DNA of 64,000 bases from JAFLCL01 sp964502175 (lineage in GTDB: Bacteria > Myxococcota_A > Polyangia > Polyangiales > Sandaracinaceae), in assembly GCA_964502175.1 (NCBI GenBank), contig CAZCVE010000001.1, positions 248,001 to 312,000 of the forward strand, given 5' to 3'. The notes under the pieces were generated by a model. The model did no database searches. It saw only the letters and a program-made list of their open reading frames with translations, and was not told the origin of the DNA. This document shows, piece by piece, positions 18,711-26,600 of this stretch. The position numbers and the translations under genes were made by a program. How positions within the stretch are numbered: position 1 is the stretch's first letter; each line of letters opens with the position of its first letter.

Positions 18711-18971
18711 GAAAAACGGGCCTGACTTCTGCGGCGCGGTCGATGCTCTCGACGAGATCGAGACGACGGAACGGATCGATGTTGTTCCGAGCGCTGGCAA
18801 CCGCGCTCGTAGCCTTGTCGTTCCTCCACGCGTCGTACCGACAGCGTCTCGGAACTCACGCCCCTCTTGTTGGCGACAGGGCCGAGTATGAGGGACCGAT
18901 CCCCGACCCGCAATGCCCCGACGTGACGATGACGTGGCCGTTTCGCGTCCAGCACGTCGTGCCATGCCCGG
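18711..18971. other. Intergenic stretch without convincing gene
   Basis: I see no coding frame with convincing composition between the receiver gene promoter and the decayed lipoprotein frame. One short frame here starts MLFRALATALVALSFLHA and mimics a signal peptide, but it continues into the antisense/other-frame region of the next gene and is not supported. Confidence 0.45.
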
Positions 18972-19230
18972 ATGTCGCGATGGGCGGCGGTCGGCGCGGT
19001 GATGGTGATGTCGGCGTGCGATGCGTCGACGCGGGCGCCCGATGACGTCGGACTGGACGCGCCCTACGCATGTCACTGAGACTGCTTCTTCGGCGTGTGG
19101 TGTGAGGACGGGATCGTGTGGGAGCAGCGCCATGCGCCCGTCTCCTGCTCGGCCGACCTCCGTGCGTTCTACTCGCCCGAGCGCGGCTCGGCGTACGCCC
19201 CGTCGAAGATCCGCGCTGCGACTTCGGGTG
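18972..19230 (+). pseudogene. Small Cys-rich lipoprotein gene broken by an in-frame TGA
   Basis: The frame from ATG 18972 encodes a good lipoprotein signal (MSRWAAVGAVMVMSAC) and an acidic linker. It reaches ACH followed by TGA at 19077, then continues in the same frame as DCFFGVWCEDGIVWEQ and APVSCSADLRAFYSPERG before fading near 19220. The paired-Cys pattern after the stop is protein-like, and the expected residue at the stop would be Trp (TGG to TGA is one change). No natural stop follows before the next gene, so the 3' end is lost as well. A sequencing error or an unrelated chance frame is possible. Confidence 0.55.
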
Positions 19231-19269
19231 AGGGGCGTGAGCGGCAGCGTGGTGTAGCCTCGGCGCTCG

Positions 19270-21195
19270 ATGTCTTCGCGTCTTCGCACTCGGATGCTCG
19301 CGGTCGCCGCGGTCGTCGTCGCGCTCGCCCTGCCCTCGTTCTTGCCCGACGCCGCGATCCGTCGCGCGCTCGCGCAGGTGCGCACGCCGACGACGATGCC
19401 CGTGAGCGAGATCCAGCCCGGGATGCGCGGGTACGGGCTCACGGTGTTCCGCGGGACGCAGCCCGAGCGGTTCGAGGTGGAGGTCATCGACGTCCTCCAT
19501 CAGTTCCGTCCCGATCAGGATCTCGTCCTCATCCGCACCACGCACCCGATCCTGACGGACGCGACGACCGTGGGCGGCATGAGCGGGAGCCCGATCTTCT
19601 TGAACGATCGGCTGATCGGCGCGTACGCGTACGGCTGGCCGTTCGGGCGACATCCGGTCGCGGGCGTGACGCCGATCGAGAACATGATGCGCGAGCTGCG
19701 ACGCACGCCGCGCGTGGGCTCGTTCCCCGGGGCGACGCCGCTCTCGCCGATCGGCTCGACGCGCGCAGACGCGACCGAACCTGCGCCCCGCGGGCCACGC
19801 CTCGCTGGACGCACGCTGCCTACGGGTGTCTCGCCTTACCTCGGGACTGCGCCGCGCCACGCGCTGAGCGCGTTCGACGAGCGGCCGCGTGAGCGCATCG
19901 CGCTACCCGACGGAACGACGCTCATGCCCGCGTCGACGCCGCTGCTCGTGGGCGGGCTCGAGGCCGACGTGCTCAGCCAGTGGCGCGCGCACCTCGAGCC
20001 CTACGGCATCGACGTGCTGCAGGCCGGTGGTGCAGGCACGCCGCCGGCCGCGGGCACACCCGCGCCGCAGTTCGTCGACGGAGGCGCGCTCGCCGTGACG
20101 CTCGCGCGCGGTGACGTCGCGAGCACCGTGGTCGGCACCGTGACGCACGTGGAGGGCAACCGACTCGTCGCGTTCGGACATCCGATGGTCGAGGCGGGCG
20201 AGACCGGCTTCCCCACGGCGGTCGCGCGCGTGCTGCACGTGCTCGCGAGCTTCCAGCGCTCGTTCAAGATCGCGGAGCCCGTCGCGCCGCTCGGCACGAT
20301 GATCCAGGACCGTCAGGCTGCGATCGTGGTCGACACGACGATCGCGCCCGCGATGATCCCCGTGCACCTGCGCGTCACCGGCCTGCCGACCGAGCAGCGC
20401 ACGGAGTGGAACTTCGAGGTCGCCAACCACCGCGCGATCACGCCGATGATCGTCGGCGGATCGATCCAGAGCGCGGTGAAGGCGATCGCCGCGGACAACG
20501 ACTACGTGATGTTCGAGGCGCGCAGCCGCGTGGACATCGAGGGCATCGCCGCGCCGATCCTCCTCGTCGATCGGGGCTTCGCGTCCACGGGCGCGTCGAG
20601 CGCGAGCGCGCTCTCACACATCCGCGCGTTCGACGCGATGGAGATCGCGTACTCGAACCCGTTCCGCGACGCGCGCGTGCGCAGCATCGACGTGGAGATC
20701 GCGCTCCGCTTCGCGCACGACACGGCCGAGATCGTCGACGCGTCGGTCGACGCGACCGAGGTGAACCCCGGCGAGCCCGCGGAGGTTCGCGTGGTGCTGC
20801 GTCGCTGGTCGGGCGACGAAGAGGTGCGGCGCCTCAACGTGATGGTCCCCGAGAGCGCGGCCGGCCAGGCGATCCAGATCCTCATCCAGCCCGGCCCCGA
20901 CGCCGAGATCGAGCGCCCCGAGCCGCGCAGCCTCGACGACATCCTCGAGGCGGTGCGCAACCGCTACGGCGCCACGGACCTCGTGCTCTCGACGCGCCTC
21001 CCCGGCCGCGGCGTGCGCACGCCGGGACACGTCGCGCGCGCAGTCCCGATGTCGGTGCTCGACGCGATGCAGTCGACGACGGACTCGGATCGCATGCGCG
21101 CGTTCCAGACCCACGTGCGCCGCGCGTTCTCGACCGACCTCGTGCTGAGCGGCGCCGCGCGCATCGAGCTGACCGTGCGCCGCGTCGCGCGATGA
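19270..21195 (+). CDS. SpoIVB-type S55 peptidase, exported
   Basis: A 641-residue protein with an N-terminal signal or anchor (MLAVAAVVVALALPSFL). The S55 domain is recognisable by PVSEIQPGMRGYG near residues 44-55, HPILTDATT and the catalytic Ser in GGMSGSPIF (residues 102-110), then a second block FGHPMVEAG. Family members include SpoIVB of Bacillus, which cuts another protease's inhibitor. The myxobacterial role is unknown. The C-terminal region is beta-rich (RVVLRRWSGDEEVRRL) and ends in an acidic/helical tail. It overlaps the next gene by four bases (ATGA). Confidence 0.85.
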   Translation: MSSRLRTRMLAVAAVVVALALPSFLPDAAIRRALAQVRTPTTMPVSEIQPGMRGYGLTVFRGTQPERFEVEVIDVLHQFRPDQDLVLIRTTHPILTDATTVGGMSGSPIFLNDRLIGAYAYGWPFGRHPVAGVTPIENMMRELRRTPRVGSFPGATPLSPIGSTRADATEPAPRGPRLAGRTLPTGVSPYLGTAPRHALSAFDERPRERIALPDGTTLMPASTPLLVGGLEADVLSQWRAHLEPYGIDVLQAGGAGTPPAAGTPAPQFVDGGALAVTLARGDVASTVVGTVTHVEGNRLVAFGHPMVEAGETGFPTAVARVLHVLASFQRSFKIAEPVAPLGTMIQDRQAAIVVDTTIAPAMIPVHLRVTGLPTEQRTEWNFEVANHRAITPMIVGGSIQSAVKAIAADNDYVMFEARSRVDIEGIAAPILLVDRGFASTGASSASALSHIRAFDAMEIAYSNPFRDARVRSIDVEIALRFAHDTAEIVDASVDATEVNPGEPAEVRVVLRRWSGDEEVRRLNVMVPESAAGQAIQILIQPGPDAEIERPEPRSLDDILEAVRNRYGATDLVLSTRLPGRGVRTPGHVARAVPMSVLDAMQSTTDSDRMRAFQTHVRRAFSTDLVLSGAARIELTVRRVAR

Positions 21196-22031
21196 GCTCC
21201 ACGCCCGTGACGACGCCGTTCACGCGGACACGCACGCTCGACGTGTTGGGCGTGAAGACGGCGGTCTTCGAGGCGGGGCCCGAGGGCGCGCCTCGGGTCG
21301 TGTTCCTTCACGGCAACCCGGACACGCACATCGTCTGGGACGCGGTCGTGTCGCGGCTCGCGTCTACGCATCGGTGCATCGCGCCCGATCTGCCGGACTT
21401 CGGGAGCTCGATCGCGCCGCCGGACTTCGACGTGTCGCTCGAGGGACAGTCGCGATGGGTGAGCGCGCTCTTCGACGCGCTCGATTTGGATCGCGCGCAC
21501 CTCGTGGTGCACGACATCGGTGGGACGTTCGGCCTCGCGTTCGCGACCGAGCACGCGTCGCGGCTCCGCTCGCTCACGATCCTCAACGCCAACTTCTTCT
21601 CGGACTATCGGTGGCACTTCTGGGCGCGCATGTGGCGCACACCGTTGATCGGCGAGGTCGTGATGTTCGCGGGCAACGAGTGGCTCTTCGCGCGGGAGAC
21701 GCGCAAGGGCTCGCCCGGGATCACCGACGCCGAGGCGCGCCGCTCGTACCGAGAGTTCCACCCGCGGGCGCGGCGCATGGTGCTCCGCTTCTATCGATGG
21801 CTCGACTCCGAGAAGCTCACGGGCTGGGACGCGCGCTTGATCGCTGCGACGTCGAGCACGCCGAAGCAGGTGCTGTGGGGCGACCTCGATCCGTACATGC
21901 CCGATCCGAAGACGGGTGATCGCTACGGCGTCGCCGCCACGCACTTCGCAGACGCGGGGCACTGGCCGATGATCGATCGACCCGTGGACGTGGCAGACGC
22001 GATCGCGAAGCTCTCGACGAACGGCAGCTGA
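21192..22031 (+). CDS. Alpha/beta hydrolase, haloalkane-dehalogenase-like
   Basis: A 279-residue hydrolase beginning in the ATGA overlap with the S55 peptidase gene. It has the HGNP motif (residues 40-43), a nucleophile elbow VVHDIGGTF with Asp108 in place of the usual Ser, an acid in VLWGDLDPYMP and the catalytic His in AGHWPMID. Asp nucleophile and HGNP are dehalogenase or epoxide-hydrolase traits. The Trp normally following the nucleophile is Ile here, so a dehalogenase role is uncertain. Co-translation with the peptidase suggests one operon. Confidence 0.85.
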   Translation: MSSTPVTTPFTRTRTLDVLGVKTAVFEAGPEGAPRVVFLHGNPDTHIVWDAVVSRLASTHRCIAPDLPDFGSSIAPPDFDVSLEGQSRWVSALFDALDLDRAHLVVHDIGGTFGLAFATEHASRLRSLTILNANFFSDYRWHFWARMWRTPLIGEVVMFAGNEWLFARETRKGSPGITDAEARRSYREFHPRARRMVLRFYRWLDSEKLTGWDARLIAATSSTPKQVLWGDLDPYMPDPKTGDRYGVAATHFADAGHWPMIDRPVDVADAIAKLSTNGS

Positions 22032-22079
22032 GCAGGCCGAGCGTTGGACTGATGTTGCTGTGCGTGGCATCAGGATCCG

Positions 22080-22373
22080 ATGACGCGGGTCAAGCGAAGC
22101 GGCGCGAAGGAGACGTTCTCGGTGTCGGTGTCGCCGGCGACCAAGCGCCTCCTCAAGCGCGCGGCCGAACGACGTTTCGGGGGAAACGTCTCGGCGCTCG
22201 TCGAGGCGATCGCGGTGGAAGCGGATCGCCGCGACGCGCTCGACTGGCTCGTCGAGAATTCGCCTCCTGTCTCGGACTCGGAGCTCGCCGCGTTCATCGC
22301 CGAGGCTCGCGGGCCCGCGCGCAAGCCCAAGACCCCCGCTCGTGAAGGCCGCCCGCGTCGACGTGCGGCGTGA
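22080..22373 (+). CDS. Ribbon-helix-helix antitoxin
   Basis: A 97-residue protein with an RHH DNA-binding segment: ETFSVSVSPATKRLLKRAAE, then GGNVSALVEAIAVEADRR. A basic tail follows. It overlaps the next gene by four bases, the usual antitoxin-toxin coupling. Presumed to neutralise the PIN toxin and repress the pair. Confidence 0.8.
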   Translation: MTRVKRSGAKETFSVSVSPATKRLLKRAAERRFGGNVSALVEAIAVEADRRDALDWLVENSPPVSDSELAAFIAEARGPARKPKTPAREGRPRRRAA

Positions 22374-22765
22374 TCGTCGCGACGCTGGACACGGGCGCGC
22401 TCATCGGCATGGAGCGCGGAAAAACTCGAGCGGCGCAGCTCCAGCGCGGCGCACGTGAGGGGCACATCCGCCTGCGAACCATCACTCCGGGCGTGAGCGA
22501 GTGGTGGCGCGGGGCCAACGATCGTCGTGACGCCATCGTGCGTGCGATCGCGATCGAGCCCTTCCCTCTCCACGTCGCCAAGGCGGCTGGCGAGGCGCTG
22601 GGGCGACTGGCCACCGAGCGCGATCGTGCACGTCTCGCCGTCGACGTGATGGTGGTCGCCTTCGCAGCGCTCGGTGGTGGCGCGCTCGTGTACACGAGCG
22701 ACGTGGACGACCTCGAGCAGATCGCGACTCAGTTCTTTCCTTCAGTGCGCGTCCTCGGGATCTGA
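22370..22765 (+). CDS. PIN-domain ribonuclease toxin
   Basis: A 131-residue protein starting GTG in the ATGA-like overlap. It has the PIN acidic cluster: LDTGALIGMERG (first Asp), VSEWWRG (Glu), LAVDVMVVAFA and VYTSDVDDLEQ (later Asp residues). Together with the RHH gene it forms a VapBC-like toxin-antitoxin pair, which cleaves RNA when freed. All acidic residues are retained, so it is probably functional. Confidence 0.85.
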   Translation: MIVATLDTGALIGMERGKTRAAQLQRGAREGHIRLRTITPGVSEWWRGANDRRDAIVRAIAIEPFPLHVAKAAGEALGRLATERDRARLAVDVMVVAFAALGGGALVYTSDVDDLEQIATQFFPSVRVLGI

Positions 22766-22771
22766 CGACGA

Positions 22772-25030
22772 TCAGTCGACCGAGGGTTGAGCGCAGCGGG
22801 AGTTGATGCAGGTGGTGCCGGTCGCGGCGCCGCAGCAGTCGGCGTTCGTCTCGCAGGACTCGAGCTCTTCGCTGCAGCCGCCCGGAGGCGGCACGCACGC
22901 GTACGAGGGCGGCATGCCTTCCTCGGCGACGTCGCGGCAGAAGCCGCCGCAGCAGTCGGCGGCGGACTCACAGCTCGCGCCGTCTGCGCGGCACGGATCG
23001 AGCGCGGCGAAGCCACGCATGTTGCCGGACGCGAGCTCTTGGCCCGAGAGATAGAACGGCGGGTGGCTGCGGTCGGAGCCGGGCGCGCCGGTGAGATCGA
23101 TCGCGGCGATCCAGAGCTTCTTGCGCATGCTCGGGACCTCGCCGCCGTCGGCGTTCGCGTGGCCCCAGCGATCGTCGCCGCCCGCGAGCGTGCCGCCAGG
23201 CGCGATGGTGTTGCCGTAACAACGACGGCTCGTGAACACGACCCAGTAGTAGCCGCCGAGCGCGACTGGAAGGACCGTGGGCTCGAAGTTCGAGTGTGCC
23301 TCTTCGCCCTCGCCGTAGGGCGGGTAGAAGGTGCCGTCGCGGTAGCCGTTGAGCGTCTCGAGGTTCGAGACCGCGCAGTTCTCACCGGCCGCGTCGCAGC
23401 TCGTGAGGTCGACCATGTGGAGGTCCGACCACACCGGGTTGTTCGGGCGACCCGCGCCCGCGCCGTACGACGTGTCGAAGCCCGTCGCGTCTTGGAAGAT
23501 GACGGCGTTGCCGTCGGGCGTGAACGCGGGCCAGCCGACGATGCGCGACGTGTCGGTGATCGTGACCACGCGGCGAGGCGCGCCGAACAGCGGCGGCATC
23601 ACGCTGCCGTCGAACGAGGCGACGGCGAGCGTGCGCGGGTTGTTCGTGCCGTCGCTCGGGAACCACGTGAACGCGAGGCCCGATCCGTTGGCCGCGAACT
23701 GCGGCGTGACCGCGTACTGGATCGCGTCGGTGAACGAGGGTGATGCGATCTCGACGCCCGTCGCCGCGTCGTAGAGGCGCGACGGCAGCGTGCCGGAGAG
23801 GCCGCGGATGCCGCCGCTCGGCGGGATGGCGTTGTTGATCATCATCGCGCCGTCGGGCGTGAGCGCGGCGAAGGAGTACTTGCGGCCGTCGGGATCGGTG
23901 AAGCGCTCGGTGGGCGTCCCGTCGGGCGCGAGATCGATGCTGCCGCTGCGCATCGGGTTGCCCGTGCCGGTGATCGTCGCGTCGCCGCTCCACATGAGGC
24001 CGGTCGCGATGCGGTTGCCGTTCGCGCTCACCGAGTGACACACGGTGCAGCCGGCCTGCACGACCTCGGCGTCTTCACCCAGCGGCACGCGCACGATCGC
24101 GCCGCCGCTCGCGAGCGGTGAGTAGTAGGTGTTGTAGTAGATCGAGCCCGTGAGCCGGCCCTGCGCGATGCGCAGCGTCTCGGTCGCGGGGCCGCTCACG
24201 TCGGCGCCGGAGATCTTCGTCGCGCCGACGCGCACCGCGTGGCCTGCGCCCGCGCTCTCGGTGATCGCGTTCCACACGTCGAGCGGGAGCGTGACCTGCA
24301 CGGGGCTCGAGCCTGCGAAGAAGCCTTCGTAGTGGAAGGCGCGCTCGTCGATGTCGACGGTGAGGCGCACGGCATCCGCGCCCGTGCCGCCGAGCTGGAA
24401 CGACGGCGACGCGAGGCCGCGCGGGAAGACGGTCTCGTCGTACGGATAGAGCCAACGATGCGAGCCATCGGCGGTGCCGCCTGCGCGGAGAGACGCGACG
24501 CTCTCGGGCGAGAGGCCTTCGAGGAGCTGCGTCATCGTCACGCGCACGGTGATGGTCGTGGTCGCCTCGAGCTCGCCGTAGCGCGCCGTGACCGTGACCT
24601 GTCCTGCGACGAGGCCGTTCGCGGTGAAGACGCCATCGCTCGCGAGGTTGCCGAGCACCACGTCGCTGATGATCCACGTGACGCTGTCGAGCTCCATCGC
24701 GCCGATGCGCGCCGTCAGGGCGAGCGTCTCCGGCGTGCCTTCGGCATCGATCACCGGGTCGGCCGGATCGATCACGAGCACACGCGCGGCGTCGTCGAAC
24801 GGCGCGTCGACGAACGGAGCGTCCTCACCGATCGCGAAGCCATCGGGGACGTTCGCGTCGTTCGCGCGCACGCACATGCGATCGACGCAGGCCTGTCCCG
24901 CGGGGCACTCGGAGCTGCTCGCGCAGCTCGCTGGCGGAGGTGACGCGCAGTCGCAGCCGGCGGCGAGCGAGAGCAGCGCGGTGACGAAGAAGAGCGGACG
25001 GAACCGGGCGAAGGTCGGGCGGTACTGCAT
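22772..25030 (-). CDS. Large lipoprotein with a CxxCH motif and Ig-like/propeller regions
   Basis: A 752-residue protein starting MQYRPTFARF, with a signal ending LSLAAGC. It has a short Cys-rich segment (CASSSECPAGQACVDRMC), an acidic linker, a bacterial Ig-like domain near residues 115-170 (VTARYGELEATTTITVRV), then a domain with a single c-type haem attachment motif (CTVCHSVSANG). A region resembling beta-propeller repeats follows (YSFAALTPDGAMMIN, VVGWPAFTPDG) and a C-terminal double Cys-rich block with CCGGFC and CCGAATG. It is probably surface exposed. The haem motif is the only hint of redox function. A start at 25108 would remove the clear lipoprotein signal. Confidence 0.8.
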   Translation of the reverse strand: MQYRPTFARFRPLFFVTALLSLAAGCDCASPPPASCASSSECPAGQACVDRMCVRANDANVPDGFAIGEDAPFVDAPFDDAARVLVIDPADPVIDAEGTPETLALTARIGAMELDSVTWIISDVVLGNLASDGVFTANGLVAGQVTVTARYGELEATTTITVRVTMTQLLEGLSPESVASLRAGGTADGSHRWLYPYDETVFPRGLASPSFQLGGTGADAVRLTVDIDERAFHYEGFFAGSSPVQVTLPLDVWNAITESAGAGHAVRVGATKISGADVSGPATETLRIAQGRLTGSIYYNTYYSPLASGGAIVRVPLGEDAEVVQAGCTVCHSVSANGNRIATGLMWSGDATITGTGNPMRSGSIDLAPDGTPTERFTDPDGRKYSFAALTPDGAMMINNAIPPSGGIRGLSGTLPSRLYDAATGVEIASPSFTDAIQYAVTPQFAANGSGLAFTWFPSDGTNNPRTLAVASFDGSVMPPLFGAPRRVVTITDTSRIVGWPAFTPDGNAVIFQDATGFDTSYGAGAGRPNNPVWSDLHMVDLTSCDAAGENCAVSNLETLNGYRDGTFYPPYGEGEEAHSNFEPTVLPVALGGYYWVVFTSRRCYGNTIAPGGTLAGGDDRWGHANADGGEVPSMRKKLWIAAIDLTGAPGSDRSHPPFYLSGQELASGNMRGFAALDPCRADGASCESAADCCGGFCRDVAEEGMPPSYACVPPPGGCSEELESCETNADCCGAATGTTCINSRCAQPSVD

Positions 25031-25152
25031 CTCGACCGATCGTACGGAAGTCACCCACGTCGTCGATGCGGGTTTCTTCGGCCGGCGCGCACGTGCGTCC
25101 TCGAACATGGTCTACGGTCGCCGCGTTCGATCGCAGACGAAGGGACCACGAC

Positions 25153-26565
25153 ATGACGACGACCCGAGGACATCTCGCCGGACCGACCACGCTCGCACGG
25201 CCGACGACGCTGGCAGCGATGGCGATGCTCACGCTGCTCGCAGGCTGTGGCGACGGCGAGATGCCGGGCACCGACAGCGGACCCGTGGTCGACAGCGGCA
25301 GCATGGACGGCGGGCCGAGCCTCGACGGCGGTGGCGACGGTGGCCGCGGCGACACGGGTCCAGCGATCGATGCCGGTGTGCTCGCGGACGCTGCGACGGA
25401 TCCCGACGCCATCGCGATCGATGATGCGGATCTGCCGCTCGATGCGTTCGCCGGTGACGACGCGTTCGTCAGCGTCTCGGACGACGCATTCGTAGGCGCC
25501 GATGCGTTCACCGCGAGCGATGCATTCAGCGCGAGCGACGCGTTCTCGGGAAGCGATGCGTTCAGCGCGAGCGACGCGTTCGCGGGCACTGACGCGTTCA
25601 CCGCGAGCGATGCGTTCGTGAGCGGCGACGCGTTCACCGCGAGGGACGCGTTCGCGGCGCCAGACGCCTTCGCAGCCGGGCCGCAGTTCTGTGACGTGGT
25701 CTACGCGGTGGGCGGTGGCACCTGCGCCGCGCCCACAAGGACGGGGCGCTTCCACACCATCAAGACGGGCCTCGGGGCGAGCAACACGTACTACGACATC
25801 GGGACCAACTGCGGGGATCCGCGGCGCGGGACCACGACCGGCACGGCCGTCGCGTCGCCGTTCACGCCTGCGATGTTCCCGCGCGGCTTCGTGCGACTGC
25901 GGTTCCCGTCGAGCGGCGGTGCGCCCACCGCCGGCAGCGTGCAGGTCATCGAGTACTACATGCCGATCGAGTTCACCGTGATGGCGTCGGGCACGACCGT
26001 CGTCACGAACGTGGATCACAGCGCGGGCATGCTCAGCTACACGACGAGCGGCTGCGGCATGGGCGTCTCGGGCTGCGTCGGGGGCGTGTCCGACACCGTC
26101 GCGCCGACGCTCGATCGCCGCTGCAGCCCCGTGGCCACCGGCTCGCTCGCCGGGACGACGCTGAGCTGGTCGTGTCCCGTCCCCGCGCCCGCGCCCTGCG
26201 TGGGAACGGGATGCACGCCGACGATGGCGCAGCTCCGCTGGACCGCTGCGATGTCGCAAGACTCCGCGTCGAGCGCGGGCTGCCTCACGAACCTCAACAC
26301 GTGGGGCGGTGTGCACTGCACGGCGGGCTTGTGTGGCTTCGTGCCCGGCACGGGCGCGCCGACGAACGCGACGTGGGATCAGGCGCTGCCTTCGATGACG
26401 TTCAGCTCGACCGCCTACGGCGCCGCGGGCACCACGCTGACGCTGACCGAGATGATCATCCCGGACGATCCGAACGACGTGTACTCGGGCACGCAGATCG
26501 TCACCGCGACCGCGGTGCACACCGAGTGCGGCGCGGTCGCAGCGCTGACCTGCGACGACGAGTAG
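25153..26565 (+). CDS. DAF-repeat lipoprotein with beta-rich exported domain
   Basis: A 470-residue protein starting MTTTRGHLAG with AAGGGA upstream. The signal peptide ends LLAGC. After an Asp/Gly linker, residues 90-175 consist of about a dozen repeats of the form xSDAF or xDAF (TASDAF, SASDAF), encoded by an 18-base unit between 25440 and 25680. The mature C-terminal domain (about 290 residues) has several Cys and motifs such as SCPVPAPAPCVGTGC, likely disulphide-bonded. No family recognised. The repeats look like a flexible, surface-exposed stalk. Confidence 0.72.
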   Translation: MTTTRGHLAGPTTLARPTTLAAMAMLTLLAGCGDGEMPGTDSGPVVDSGSMDGGPSLDGGGDGGRGDTGPAIDAGVLADAATDPDAIAIDDADLPLDAFAGDDAFVSVSDDAFVGADAFTASDAFSASDAFSGSDAFSASDAFAGTDAFTASDAFVSGDAFTARDAFAAPDAFAAGPQFCDVVYAVGGGTCAAPTRTGRFHTIKTGLGASNTYYDIGTNCGDPRRGTTTGTAVASPFTPAMFPRGFVRLRFPSSGGAPTAGSVQVIEYYMPIEFTVMASGTTVVTNVDHSAGMLSYTTSGCGMGVSGCVGGVSDTVAPTLDRRCSPVATGSLAGTTLSWSCPVPAPAPCVGTGCTPTMAQLRWTAAMSQDSASSAGCLTNLNTWGGVHCTAGLCGFVPGTGAPTNATWDQALPSMTFSSTAYGAAGTTLTLTEMIIPDDPNDVYSGTQIVTATAVHTECGAVAALTCDDE

Positions 26566-26600
26566 CGATCACATCGCGGTGCGATCACATCGCCGTGCCA

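Noticed and set aside
18783..19050. Plus-strand frame with a signal-like N-terminus (MLFRALATALVALSF)
   Set aside because: The later part loses protein character and overlaps the lipoprotein pseudogene frame, which keeps a Cys pattern. A chance hydrophobic run is more likely.
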